Source of the DNA: Liriodendron chinense
Lineage: Eukaryota > Streptophyta > Magnoliopsida > Magnoliales > Magnoliaceae
Direction of reading: 5' to 3'
Assembly (NCBI GenBank): GCA_003013855.2
Contig: ML058588.1
Coordinates: 1,116,001-1,180,000 of the forward strand
DNA length: 64,000 nt
The notes below the pieces were generated by a model, which was not told the origin of the DNA, did not search any database, and saw only the letters and a program-made list of their open reading frames with translations. Below, piece after piece: positions 1 through 9,510 of this stretch. Both the position numbers and the translations under genes were made by a program. Within the stretch, counting starts at the first letter, position 1. The number at the start of each line of letters is the position of its first letter.

Positions 1-172
1 CTTGGGCCTTCATCAAAGGCTCCTAAACATGGTCTTATGGTCTCCAATTGGGTTAAGTCCGCTCTCATCCCTACAATCACAAAACATGCATTAGATGGGC
101 CTTTTAATCATGAAAATCATGCATACCATGTCATGTAGTGGGCAATGCAATGTATAAATTAGAGGTTCAACA
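1..172 (-). repeat. 3' LTR of element 1, truncated by window edge
   Basis: Matches 4938-5114 almost base for base and ends at the same terminus (plus-strand ...GGTTCAACA, so TGTTGAACC on the element strand). Only the first ~172 bases of this LTR are in the window. Confidence 0.9.
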
Positions 173-184
173 CACCCCCCAACC
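173..184 (-). other. Polypurine tract of element 1
   Basis: On the minus strand GGTTGGGGGGTG directly abuts the TGTTGAACC start of the 3' LTR, as expected for the plus-strand DNA primer. Confidence 0.85.
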
Positions 185-1291
185 AGCTTTTTGCTAGTCC
201 TGAGCAAAACATGCGTGAAACAATTTCAAACCTCCAAACCCAACTCTCCTTCAGAAACCATGATTCTATCCATTCCAAGATGTACACGTATAAAATTTGG
301 AAAAATTAGGTGATAGAAGCTGAAATCTTGGACTCTCAAAACATAATAAGTGTCTACATGAAATTCCCACTGATTGATTGATAAATAGAAGAACTCGAAC
401 AAATTCAACCTAGTGTGCATAGTAAAAGTTCATCTCATGAGTTTTTGGGATTATCTTCTTCATAGATTAAGTAAACCATGGATTTTAAGGTGCACAGAGC
501 AACAACAAGCCTATGACAGGAATTTGCTTTACCGTCCTTCCGACGGCTTTCACACTACGTCCCATTTCCGGCTTTGGTTACGGTTCGACCATCCCCCGGT
601 TGGTAATAGGTAGCCTTTTTCGAAATTTTCCACCATTTTTCCTTCATTCCCGATTTCATCCTTTCTTTCCTTTTTCTTTTAAAATTAGATAGGATTTTTA
701 AAAATCCATATCTTTCATTATTTTCCCGTGGACAAGGATGGACAAAATACCCCGGCTTGGTTTCTCAACACCTTTATATCAAAGTCTAGCTAATCCACAA
801 ATCACATAAACCTTTCAACTCATGAAAATCGTGTAATGTGAACTTGGTGTGAAGGTGTTCAAATTTTCTACCAATCACAACAATAGGGGAACTAACATAT
901 AAAACCATTATGTTGGGAGAAATTCAAGACTTACAACATCACACACTTTGTATCTCCTCTTCTTATACTCATATCATCTCGAATGCATGGAAATAAGGTT
1001 TTCTAAAAGAGTTTTGAAATTTTAGAAAATTCGAAAAAATTTGCGCATGTGAGGCTCAAAATGTTGCAACATGCTAGATGAGGAATCTCATCTCACCCCC
1101 CAACCAAATCTTGCATTGTCCTCAATGTAAAAAGATATGCAATTAGCATGAACATGAGAGCAATGGTAAAATATGAGAGAGTGAGAACAATAGTACCTGA
1201 GATAGCAAGTTGATCAATTCTAGCATCTTCCATTGTCTCGATGAGACTTATTTAATCCTAATTGCAGAAAAATAAATCCTAACCTACCTAC
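185..1291. other. Non-coding interior of element 1, with a second PPT-like tract
   Basis: No credible coding region. The 12-base PPT sequence (plus-strand CACCCCCCAACC) recurs exactly at 1094-1105. The bases following each copy are also similar (TTGCTAGTCCT near 191 and TTGCATTGTCCT near 1111), which suggests a duplicated PPT-proximal segment. Confidence 0.6.
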
Positions 1292-2785
1292 CTACCTTTG
1301 ATTAGTCCGATCAACTACATGATCAAAGTTGAGCAGGATCTTTATGAATTTCAATAAATTTCTCATGAGGACCATCCAAAGTCCTGCTCGACAGTAAACA
1401 TGTGTGCTTCTTATCATTGAAGTCCAATCGTATTGTGCACCACATGCATAAAAGGAGGAGATAAGAGCAGCAAAAAGATATCTCCTCAAATTCTGATTTG
1501 GGTAATGATTGATTAAAAATGGGTCATCCCAATCAGAATTTTCAATGGGTTGAAGGACCCATGATGGTGGAGAGACATTTATCAAGTTTTCATTGGTTAA
1601 AGATGTCTCCTCCACAAATTCAGAATTATATGGTGCTTCCATAAACAATGGTAAAGAGTGTAAAATAGTAGAATGGTGTTCTTCAGGCACCAACACCGTG
1701 TCTAACAAAATGTCCAACTCCTTAATCATTTTATCATCAAGATCATAAGATTGGGCCAAGCATTCCTCTAGGAAATCGAGATAGTCGGATGAAGGATCAT
1801 GATTTTGCTTGAGTGAGTGCAAAAATTCAGTTTCGATGGTGAGGGACTCTCCCTCCATGGAGTGAAATTCTTCCAAACTAGGTTCTCCATAACTAGTATG
1901 AGGCACTGAGTCGGAAGTATGCAAGGCTTTAACAATCTCTTGAATAATGGGGTCGTTTGAATTTTCAAAGTGAGCCAAGCATTCGTCCAAAGAATCTGAA
2001 TTTTCACTCATGCGAGTCTCATTCTCCACATTAAAATTAAACATGGCAAGTTGGCGGAGTGACTCAAAAATATCAACTTCGGCCGTCTCTCTAGCATGCA
2101 TATCCTCTAGAGACTCATAATTATTATGCCCTTGGGAAAAAGAAACCATAGGCTTATAACCATTCACCAAACCCTCATTGTAGGCAACCCCACTACCACT
2201 TTCAAATTTTATGGATTCTTCGGGTTCGTCAACCATCATTGAAATCTCTTCATCATTAAGTTCAAAGCATCCAAAAGAGATAGTGTACTCACCATAATTG
2301 ATGATGACATTGGGATCATCGAAATCAATCTCCTCTAAAAGTTTAGTCATTAAATCGGAAGAGGGTTGGGCTTGGATAGCCTCATCCTCCTCATTGTTGG
2401 GGATTGATTCGGTGTTCCCAATGTTGGGTTTAATATTTTGAGATGGCGAGAGGTTTTGTATGCATTGCTCAGTTATTTCCATAAACTCTCGCAGCACATC
2501 CTCAAGAGTTCGTGTCGGTTGCGGCTCATGAGAAAGAAACTCTTGAGGATAGTTGTTGGCATCCATGGTTGGCTCATCTTCCAAGTTGAAATTTTGATGC
2601 TCCCACCAATTTGGATTATGCATGTCATATGTTGGGCTTTTAGATGGTTGTTGATATGTGTAGCCATACAAGTGATCATACATTGTCCTAACTGGTGGAA
2701 CATTATTCATCTCTTTCTGATACTCTTCCATTGTCTTACGTTGTGTCTCAATATGTGTATTGTTTTCATTAATGTAATCACGCAT
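1292..2785 (-). CDS. Element-1 ORF, acidic protein of unknown function (497 aa)
   Basis: A single uninterrupted ORF occupies the coding position of the element, about 400 bases downstream of the PBS. The protein starts MRDYINENNTHIETQ, has an aromatic, Asn/Gln-rich N-terminal 80 residues (YGYTYQQPSK, NWWEHQNF) and then a long region rich in Glu, Asp and Ser with recurring LEE/LDE/SLEEF stretches. The final ~80 residues are more hydrophobic (YLFAALISSFYACG). I see no CCHC zinc knuckle, no aspartic-protease DTG/DSG and no RT or integrase motif, so it is not an ordinary gag-pol. It may be a gag-like or regulatory protein of a LARD family. Intactness over 1.5 kb, with near-identical LTRs, fits recent activity or too little time to decay. 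Confidence 0.6.
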   Translation of the reverse strand: MRDYINENNTHIETQRKTMEEYQKEMNNVPPVRTMYDHLYGYTYQQPSKSPTYDMHNPNWWEHQNFNLEDEPTMDANNYPQEFLSHEPQPTRTLEDVLREFMEITEQCIQNLSPSQNIKPNIGNTESIPNNEEDEAIQAQPSSDLMTKLLEEIDFDDPNVIINYGEYTISFGCFELNDEEISMMVDEPEESIKFESGSGVAYNEGLVNGYKPMVSFSQGHNNYESLEDMHARETAEVDIFESLRQLAMFNFNVENETRMSENSDSLDECLAHFENSNDPIIQEIVKALHTSDSVPHTSYGEPSLEEFHSMEGESLTIETEFLHSLKQNHDPSSDYLDFLEECLAQSYDLDDKMIKELDILLDTVLVPEEHHSTILHSLPLFMEAPYNSEFVEETSLTNENLINVSPPSWVLQPIENSDWDDPFLINHYPNQNLRRYLFAALISSFYACGAQYDWTSMIRSTHVYCRAGLWMVLMRNLLKFIKILLNFDHVVDRTNQR

Positions 2786-3181
2786 CGTCTTACGTGGGGA
2801 GGTAGTGGAGGTTGATTGAATCTCAGAAAAATACTTATGCTTATAATGGTTCCAATCATAAAGATTTTGGGTCTCTCAATCCGACGTCTCATCCTCCAAA
2901 AGGTACTTGTACGCACCATTCGTCCAATCATACATGATAAAATTTTAAGGAATTGGAAACTACCCTAATCTAGGAAAAAGAACAAAAAGAAGAAAGATGG
3001 GAAGATGTTACCCAATAGAGTGAGATCTATGTCAGCAACAATGTCCTACAAAATAAAAAAAAAAAATTTGTTAGTAATCTAAAAAAAAAAATCAGAAAAT
3101 CTACTTCTATAAAAATCGAAAATCCTACCTAACTAAGATTACTCTATAGCTACTAGAACAATTAGAACCGTTTAACCTTTT
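2786..3181. other. Leader of element 1
   Basis: AT-rich sequence between PBS and ORF with homopolymer A runs near 3053 and 3080. No gene seen; short frames here overlap the ORF start in other phases. Confidence 0.5.
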
Positions 3182-3198
3182 CCCCGGCAACGACGCCA
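3182..3198 (-). other. Primer-binding site of element 1, tRNA-Asp type
   Basis: Plus-strand CCCCGGCAACGACGCCA is the 3' end of plant tRNA-Asp(GTC) with one mismatch (A for G in CGGCGCCA). On the element strand it reads TGGCGTCGTTGCCGGGG, six bases after the LTR end. Confidence 0.85.
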
Positions 3199-3204
3199 AA
3201 AACT

Positions 3205-5114
3205 TGTTCACTCGCCTCAAGTGTAAGGCTGCGATGTAGTAATAAAACTCGGTAAGACCAAGGTCGATCCACAGGGAAAGAGGTAAACAATTCCAAGTAC
3301 TCTAATAACTAGAATCTAAGAAGTTCAAGGAAGTAGTTTTTCACATGAAATAAGAAAATCTGAAAATAAGAAGAACTAGAGCATCAAGGATCCACTTGTA
3401 GTAGTCTAATGCCAATCCATTCATCCAAGTACAACACAATTAGAATCAAAGTCCTATCTCTCATGTAATTGGAAGATATAACATTCAAGCACAAACAGTC
3501 CCACTTAAATCTGGAAATCAGTTTTCTAGTTCTAATGAAGCACATAGAACTTGAACTTGTAGCCTTCGGAGTAACAGCCATGCCTATGGACTATGGCATG
3601 CTCAAGGGTTACTACAATTCGAATTCAAACAACCCAATCATAGTAATCTCAGAGAATTGCAAGGAACTCATGTCCGGAGCACACAAACTCTCACAAAACT
3701 TTTAAAAAATCAAACTTTATTCAAACTAGAACTTCAAAATCCAAAATTAAGAAAAGGGTACTTGAAATAAAAGAATTAAAGCATTGAAACCAACTACAAA
3801 TTTCACCTCTAGCTCTAGCTAAGAGGTTAGCTAAGGAAAAGCATATTAAAACTAGAACTATAACTAAGAAAAGGAAGAAAAACTAGCTGGAGGAGGCTAG
3901 GTAGCCTCCTGGGACTTGAACTCCTTGCTCCCCACGTCCTTGGTTGATTTGGAATAGAAGAGAGCACCTCCTTTTATAGTGCAGCAATAGTACATCAACA
4001 TAGCAGAATTTGTTTCGCCTGGTACGGCTTAACCAATGGTCGGATTGCCTTCAAATTTGATTTGTAGCTTCCTTGTAATGTGATCTTCCTTATAGATGAT
4101 TTAGATTTCCAAGATTATCCTCTGAATGGGCCCACCAATCAGATCACCGACCGCCTCTCAAAATCGCGCACTTCAGGTACCTTCAGAACCAGTCATCTTG
4201 CTTTCAACACTCCGGAGAGTACAGATGTCGGATTGATCCCAAATTTTGAACATTGGTAGAAAACTTCATCCTCTACATGATAGATGGATTAGATTGTCCA
4301 AAACAATCCCAGAATATGGTCTGAAAATTAGAACACTTAGGGCTTTTATAAACTCTGCGCAGTTGGATCTTTCTAGATGGTCCATCTTTCTTCAACCGGT
4401 ACGATCAAACCACACATCCTTTTGATCTGAAACTTTTGTGGTTATTCATATATGGATGTGGTCTAAAAGATGGTCAAAGTAGATTCTTCATATCATCAAT
4501 GATGGGTCACCTGGACCGGCCCAGAGTGGAACAGCGAAATCTAGAACTTTCTGGACAGTTCGTATTGTTTTGGCCACCACGGTCAATCCGTAGCTCCGAT
4601 CGACACGAAACACTTGGGTTAGTTCGGCGTCGAGCTCCTCTTCGACATGGATGTATTGGATTTCCAAATATCATCAAAATGGGCCCAGAAAACTGGTCCG
4701 AAAAATCAGACACGGGAATACCTTGGTGTTTTAGAATTTGGAAGTTGAACTTGCATGGCCGACCGGTCATGACCGGTCTAGACCTGCCTTGCAGATGTCC
4801 AGGGAGTGCATCCGACCGGTCTTGACCGGTCGGGCCTTCTTGGCCGACCGGTCTTGACCGGTTGGACCCAGTTTTGCCTTTTTTTCTTCTTTCTTTTCTT
4901 CTCTCCTTCCTCTCTCTTTGCTTTCTTCTTTCTTTGGTCCACCTTAGGCCTTCATCAAAGGCTCCTAAACATGGTCTTTTGGTCTCCAATTGGGTTAAGT
5001 CCGCTCTCATCCCTACAATCACAAAACATGCATTAGATGGGCCTTTTAATCATGAAAATCATGCATACCATGTCATGTAGTGGGCAATGCAATGTATAAA
5101 TTGGAGGTTCAACA
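3205..5114 (-). repeat. 5' LTR of element 1 (1910 bp)
   Basis: Plus-strand bounds are TGTTCACTCGCC at 3205 and GGTTCAACA ending 5114, with terminal inverted repeat TGTT/AACA. A minus-strand TATAAAA lies at 3978-3972. The segment 4755-4866 carries several palindromic ACCGGT units of the form GACCGGTCWTGACCGGTC. A diverged, split solo copy of this LTR family is G (29574-56775). Confidence 0.88.
3972..3978 (-). promoter_or_regulatory. Putative TATA box in element-1 LTR
   Basis: TATAAAA on the element strand followed by GGAGGTGCTC; the position in the 3' half of the LTR suits a Pol II start at the U3/R boundary. The related solo LTR G keeps TATAAAA at 30163-30169. Confidence 0.5.
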
Positions 5115-5426
5115 CTCTCCCTGGTGTGGCGGTCTTCACTTAAATTGGCCTGAGAGCTTAATTCACCCTCTTCCCTAGCCTCTCCTGCACTATCAGCCAG
5201 AGCATCACCGACCTCTTTGGAGAGTCGTTTCTGTGAACATTCGGCTTTGTGTAATTTTCACATATCTTTTATCTTCTTGCCCTCACAAGTGGCAGGAAGG
5301 CTAGGGGCAGTTTTCACCCGGGGGCCGACTCGTTCAGGCAACATTTCATCATCACTGTCCCCAGGACTAGAACATCTGGGCAAATTCCCTTGGCCCCTCT
5401 GACCACTTGCTGATACAATCCCTGCT

Positions 5427-5637
5427 GAACCACCCTTATCACCGTCATCACCATCATCTCCACCATCTCCATCAGCACCATCATCATCGTCACCACCATC
5501 GACACCATTGCCTTCATCACCAGCATCACCATCATCTCCATCAGCACCTTCACCACCAGCACCACCATCATCATCATCGCCACCACCATCTTCACCACCT
5601 CCATCACCACCGTCACCACCGTCATTCCCGGTGCCCT
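5427..5637. repeat. Trinucleotide-rich (CAYCAC)n tract coding an acidic Gly/Asp tail
   Basis: CACCATCATCACC-type repeats. On the minus strand, in the PMD frame, they encode runs of G, D and E (GGDGGDGGGEDGGGDDDDGG). The plus strand gives a His-rich or Pro-rich frame, which I treat as a shadow. Confidence 0.75.
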
Positions 5638-6809
5638 CCCTGAGAATATCCTCTTCTTCAAGCACTTCATCCAAGGGTCCGAGGGGTGGGAATTCTGGCC
5701 CCTCCAATGTCACACTCCTCTCTCCGTGAGCGATCCAACCTTCCAAAGTATGTTCAGGCTTTTCATGATCTATCACCACGTTCAAAGAAGTTGTCAGCCT
5801 CTTCGTACCCGGGGCGACAAGCTGATATAGATGCTCCACTACATAGCCAAGCCCATCAGCCGAAGTAGGAGTAACAACCGAAGGTGTGACGAAAATGGGC
5901 TCGCTGACAAGGAAATTGTTTCTGACTAGCGTATATTGGTGGGCCCACCACTTCATCCATCCAAAGGAAGCCCCGGTGCAATGTTGTGTCCCCGGAATAG
6001 CGAAAGAGCACCCAGTCCCGGTCAACATGAGTTGCCGCCACATCCACTTCCAATGAATGGGCCCGACACCATATGCTTGCTGCTCATGGGTCACTGGTTC
6101 TAACGTCTCGGGCACCCCTTGGTCATACCCGAACTGGCGAGCGAAGTAGTTAGGGTAATAAGGCTCCCTCTAGAACTCTAGCCCCTCACGCAGCGGCAGC
6201 GATGATGGACGAATCGCAGTCAGAAACGAGCATTCATAGTAATCGATGCTGTCATCATCCGTGCACAGGATGGACTCTCCGCTGCGGTGCCCGAGAAGTG
6301 GAAGAAGTGAACATCATCGTATCGGGCGATCTTGGCTTCAATGGTTGTCAAGTTCTGACCAACCATTCTCTTCTTCTGGAAGAAATATAGCGGAACCTTC
6401 CCGGGTTGGATATAATCTCTGCATTCTGCCCCATAGACCCAGGGAAAATATACTCCTAGCTAGCCAGAGAAGAAGTGCCACCCACAATAAGCCGAATTCA
6501 TCCCGTAAGCGGCACGTTCCTTATTGTTGATGACAGAGCCAAAGGCTCGGTAGATAGAGCATAGAACCACTGGAGCCAGCGCGTACTGGTGACCATTCGC
6601 CAGAGCTCCCGTAACGGCAAAACAAGATACCCGTACATTGTCTGCTTGCTTAGAGCTCGGCAGTGCTACACAGCTCAGCCAGTAGGCTAGAAAGCCGGCC
6701 AACTCGCAAGTGGGAGATAGTTTATTGGGACGGGGGAACTTTTCCTTCATCCTCCTCTCTAAGAAGACCTTGTCGCCAGGGGCCTTCGTCATAGGCCTCG
6801 TAATCCAAG

Positions 6810-6892
6810 CTGAAGAGAGAAAACACGACGTCAACAGAAGGAAATAAAATGAAACAGAAACGACAATATGGAACTCACAACAGAATACTCAC
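6810..6892 (-). other. Spliceosomal-type intron in the antisense PMD gene
   Basis: On the minus strand the coding frame ...YFSHGL runs into GTGAGTATTC and resumes after a pyrimidine-rich TTTTCTCTCTTCAG with AWITRPMTKAPGDKVF. Both flanks read as contiguous PMD sequence and the 83-bp insert has canonical GT-AG ends. Confidence 0.75.
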
Positions 6893-8124
6893 TTCAAACC
6901 ATGGCTGAAATAGACCAGCTAATCTTCGAATGAGAGTTTATCTTTGAAACCCCAGAACTGTGGGAGCTCAGCGAAAAGCTCATAGCAGGCTTCAGAGAAG
7001 AAACCCTCGTCCACTCCCTTCTTCTTCTGAGACAGTTCCTCATCGCTCGGAACCCATTCATCATAAATCCTCCCACGGATCGGAAGACCTGTGATCTAAT
7101 TCATATCCCATAGATAGATGCTCATCTCTCCGTACGGTAGGAGGAAGGAGTTGGTGATAGAACACCAATGGTTGAGGAAGCCCTTGTAAACCCACGGCTC
7201 CCTATGAAAATAACTCAACGTCGCTTCGATGGCCTTGTACAGACCTACTGCTCGCAAAGTGGCCCTGTGTTGTTCCAGAATGCGACGAGGACCATGCTTC
7301 GTAGCCCGGATGAGGAATCAGGTGACCTCGAGTCCGGAATGCGCCAGAAGGCCAGATCTCAACATCCCCCGGATGATGAAATCTCTAGCGAAGAGTCTTG
7401 AAATAGTGCGTGGGGAAAGGTTGGTGAGGGTCGTGATTGGGTTCCAGAAAGATCATGCCCTTTGTACCGAGGACAAACTTCCGCTTCCTGTTATCAGATA
7501 GAGAACAGCTCAAGAACGGTGCTGGACCAGACGTCCACATATCCACACTGAAGAAAGAGTTATTGCGGCATACATCGGAAGGTTCGATCTCCGGAAGAGA
7601 ACGTTGCCACTGGTAGCTCTTCACATATTTGATGTGTTGTCGAGTGAAAGGGTTTTTGATCTTAAGAGGCGCCGTCACCAACTTGACCGTGGACCAAGTA
7701 ATCCTCATCTTGTCAGACTTGGATTTGGCCTGATTCTCTAAATATAGTTGCTTGGCACCCTTCCCAGCCCTTATCGGGCGACCGCGCCTCATAAGCTGGG
7801 CAAGTACGGTCGGGCTCGCTTCACCATCTTTAGACTTTACGGTCTCGTCCGACCGAAAATCGCGCAGGGGAGCGTACCAAGCATCCCATTGCTCTTGTGT
7901 ACCCCTATCCGGAGGGGGTGGCACGACCCTGTCACAAAGGATTTTCTTTTGCATATCCTTGGACAGTGTCAGGATGCGTCCGTAAAAGTTGAAGGTTTCT
8001 GGAGGCATGAACCATTGAGGATTTGATTAGACGGACGATTGACCCTCTGTGGACCTGCCCGTTTACGCTTTGATGGAGTTAGTGGTTGACCTAAAGGCCC
8101 AGCTTGCGAGGGATCACTAGCCAT

Positions 8125-8528
8125 TACGATTTGCAACGGCATGCAAGAAGCTTAGATATAGCTCAGAGCAAAGAAAAGAAAAATACGCGCCGAAAGAAAT
8201 TGACATTCACAAAGTCCAAAAGAACACAAACCAATAGGTGAGAGAAAATGCAAGCGCCCAAACAAATAAATCGAGACCTTAGTAAAACACATCTAAACCA
8301 GCAAAGAAGGAAATAATGCGACAACATTCACGCCATGACATCATCATTACATATACAAATAAGAGAGGACAGAAGAAAAAGAAAATGATATAATCATCAT
8401 TCATCGACTATGAAGACAATTCCAAAATGTTTGGATTGTCATATCAATTGTTTAAATGTCAAAAGTTAATGTCTGTCATAAGATGACACAAAATTGTGGG
8501 GCCCTTTCCCCATGGTCAGGAAAAGATC
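8125..8528. other. Spacer between the two antisense genes of element C
   Basis: About 400 bases without a credible gene, AT-rich around 8330-8460. If the PMD gene has its own antisense promoter, it should lie here; I see no clear TATA. Confidence 0.4.
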
Positions 8529-9236
8529 TCAGTCCTGCAGTAGCGGAAGAACCCGAGCCTTCAACTCATCCACCTTTGCCTGGACCCGGGCTTCCTTAGA
8601 AATCAGGTCCATTAAGTAGGAGATGCATTGCTGCACGAAATCAAAGTTCAAGTATTCGGAGTTGGTCCAGTTCCTCGTGATAGAAATGTCGACCGCGAGT
8701 CTGTTACGTTCCCTCAAGGCCTCCCTGGCCATCCTCCAGATTCTGGCACGACGGTCTGGAAACTCGGCCTCCGCCAGCGGGAGAACCCAAGTAAGGAATC
8801 GTTCATTCTTCCTGTTTTCCTTCTTTAAGGAGTGAAGTTGGCTCAATAAAGCCAGGAAAGAAGCAGCCAAAGGGGGCTCCGCCGCTTCAAGGATCGCCAA
8901 CTCTTCCGGAAAAGAAGAATCGCCGATGAAGTCAAGGATAGCTTCCTTATGCTCGCCAGAAATGGAGGCCATGAGGGAGACATTCCGGATAGCCTTCAGG
9001 ATAGGGCGAGAGCCTGCGCCTAGCCTAGTCAGAGCATCAACCACCTCATCATGTTGAGCATTGAGAGATGACCAAGCCTCAGGACGATCGAGGGATCCAA
9101 GAAGCCGCCATAGACAATCTTGGGCCGCGCGCAAGGAAGCACGGGTTACGACCATTGTCTGCTGGAAAACAGGACTAACAACCCGATCTGAGAACCATAG
9201 CAACCCGATAAAAGATGGAGGAAAGAGAGGAAGCAC
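8529..9236 (-). CDS. Antisense ORF of element C, helical protein of unknown function (235 aa)
   Basis: Intact ORF from MLPLFPPSFIGLLWF to VLPLLQD, 404 bases upstream of the PMD gene on the same (minus) strand. A more likely functional start is the internal methionine MVVTRASLRAAQDCLW (residue 28), since the first 27 residues look like translated leader. The body is rich in Leu, Ala and Glu with amphipathic helical stretches (LRAAQDCLWRLLGSLDR; ALLSQLHSLKKENRKNERF; MAREALRERNRLAVDI) and ends in a helix EARVQAKVDELKARVLPLL. No catalytic motif is recognised. Element B has an ORF of similar size in the same place (52238-51531); sequence similarity by eye is weak. It could be a partner of the PMD protein. 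Confidence 0.55.
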   Translation of the reverse strand: MLPLFPPSFIGLLWFSDRVVSPVFQQTMVVTRASLRAAQDCLWRLLGSLDRPEAWSSLNAQHDEVVDALTRLGAGSRPILKAIRNVSLMASISGEHKEAILDFIGDSSFPEELAILEAAEPPLAASFLALLSQLHSLKKENRKNERFLTWVLPLAEAEFPDRRARIWRMAREALRERNRLAVDISITRNWTNSEYLNFDFVQQCISYLMDLISKEARVQAKVDELKARVLPLLQD

Positions 9237-9510
9237 ATAAAGTCATTCACATAAAGTCCAAAGGTCAGAAGAGGCATGTAAAGGTACGCTCGAAACATCA
9301 CTTGAACTAATCACTAGAATTACACCTTTAACCTAATGCGATCTAAAAATCTTTTAAGTATATGAGACCCTACACCTCCTCAAAATAACTGTCACATATA
9401 CGCAAATGCGAGAAGTAGGTATAGGGGCTCATACCCTTTAGAGATCTAGTACAGCAAGAACTATGAGAGTAAATTTCATAAATTTTTAAAAATTACAAGT
9501 CCTATAATCT
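9237..9510. other. Non-coding sequence upstream of the antisense gene
   Basis: Nothing recognisable between the antisense ORF start and the palindrome array. If antisense transcription starts inside the element, this stretch or the array to its right should hold the promoter. Confidence 0.35.

Larger units (their letters stand above)
1..5114 (-). mobile_element. Element 1: LARD-like LTR retrotransposon (left end outside window)
   Basis: On the minus strand the order is 5' LTR (5114-3205), PBS (3198-3182), one ORF (2785-1292), PPT (184-173) and the start of the 3' LTR (172-1). The first 172 bases match the right end of the other LTR with only about 3-4 differences by eye, so this is a relatively young insertion. 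No protease, RT, RNase H or integrase is visible in the roughly 3 kb interior, so it must be mobilised by another element. The tRNA-Asp-type PBS fits Athila/Tat-derived LARDs. It lies inside the antisense gene region of element C; the 5-bp flank right of it is CTCTC, and its partner lies off the window. Confidence 0.88.
5258..8124 (-). pseudogene. Plant mobile domain (PMD) gene, antisense in element C, disabled
   Basis: Read on the minus strand from ATG at 8124 (MASDPSQAGP). The order is a basic N-terminus with KRKR; a conserved block PPETFNFYGRILTL...KKILCDRVVPPPP (near 8000-7900); EPSDVCRNNSFFS near 7570; then the PMD proper, with FLNHWCSITNSFLLPYGEMS near 7170 and ITGLPIRGRIYDEW near 7090. 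After the intron come GFLAYWLSCVALPS near 6700 and GALANGHQYALAPVVL near 6590, then REPYYPNYFARQFGYDQGVP near 6130 and a Gly/Asp-rich acidic tail (5640-5420). These match the family features of aminotransferase-like plant mobile domains (MAIL/MAIN type and transposon relatives). Lesions include a 1-bp frameshift near 8030, another near 7290, TAG stops near 7098 and 6925, a TAG after WHFFSG near 6460 and a frameshift near 6250. A half copy is in element B. Function in the element is unknown. Confidence 0.8.

Noticed and set aside
5407..5643. His-rich plus-strand frame (possible metal-binding protein)
   Set aside because: It is the complement of the Gly/Asp-rich tail of the PMD pseudogene, caused by CACCAT repeats.
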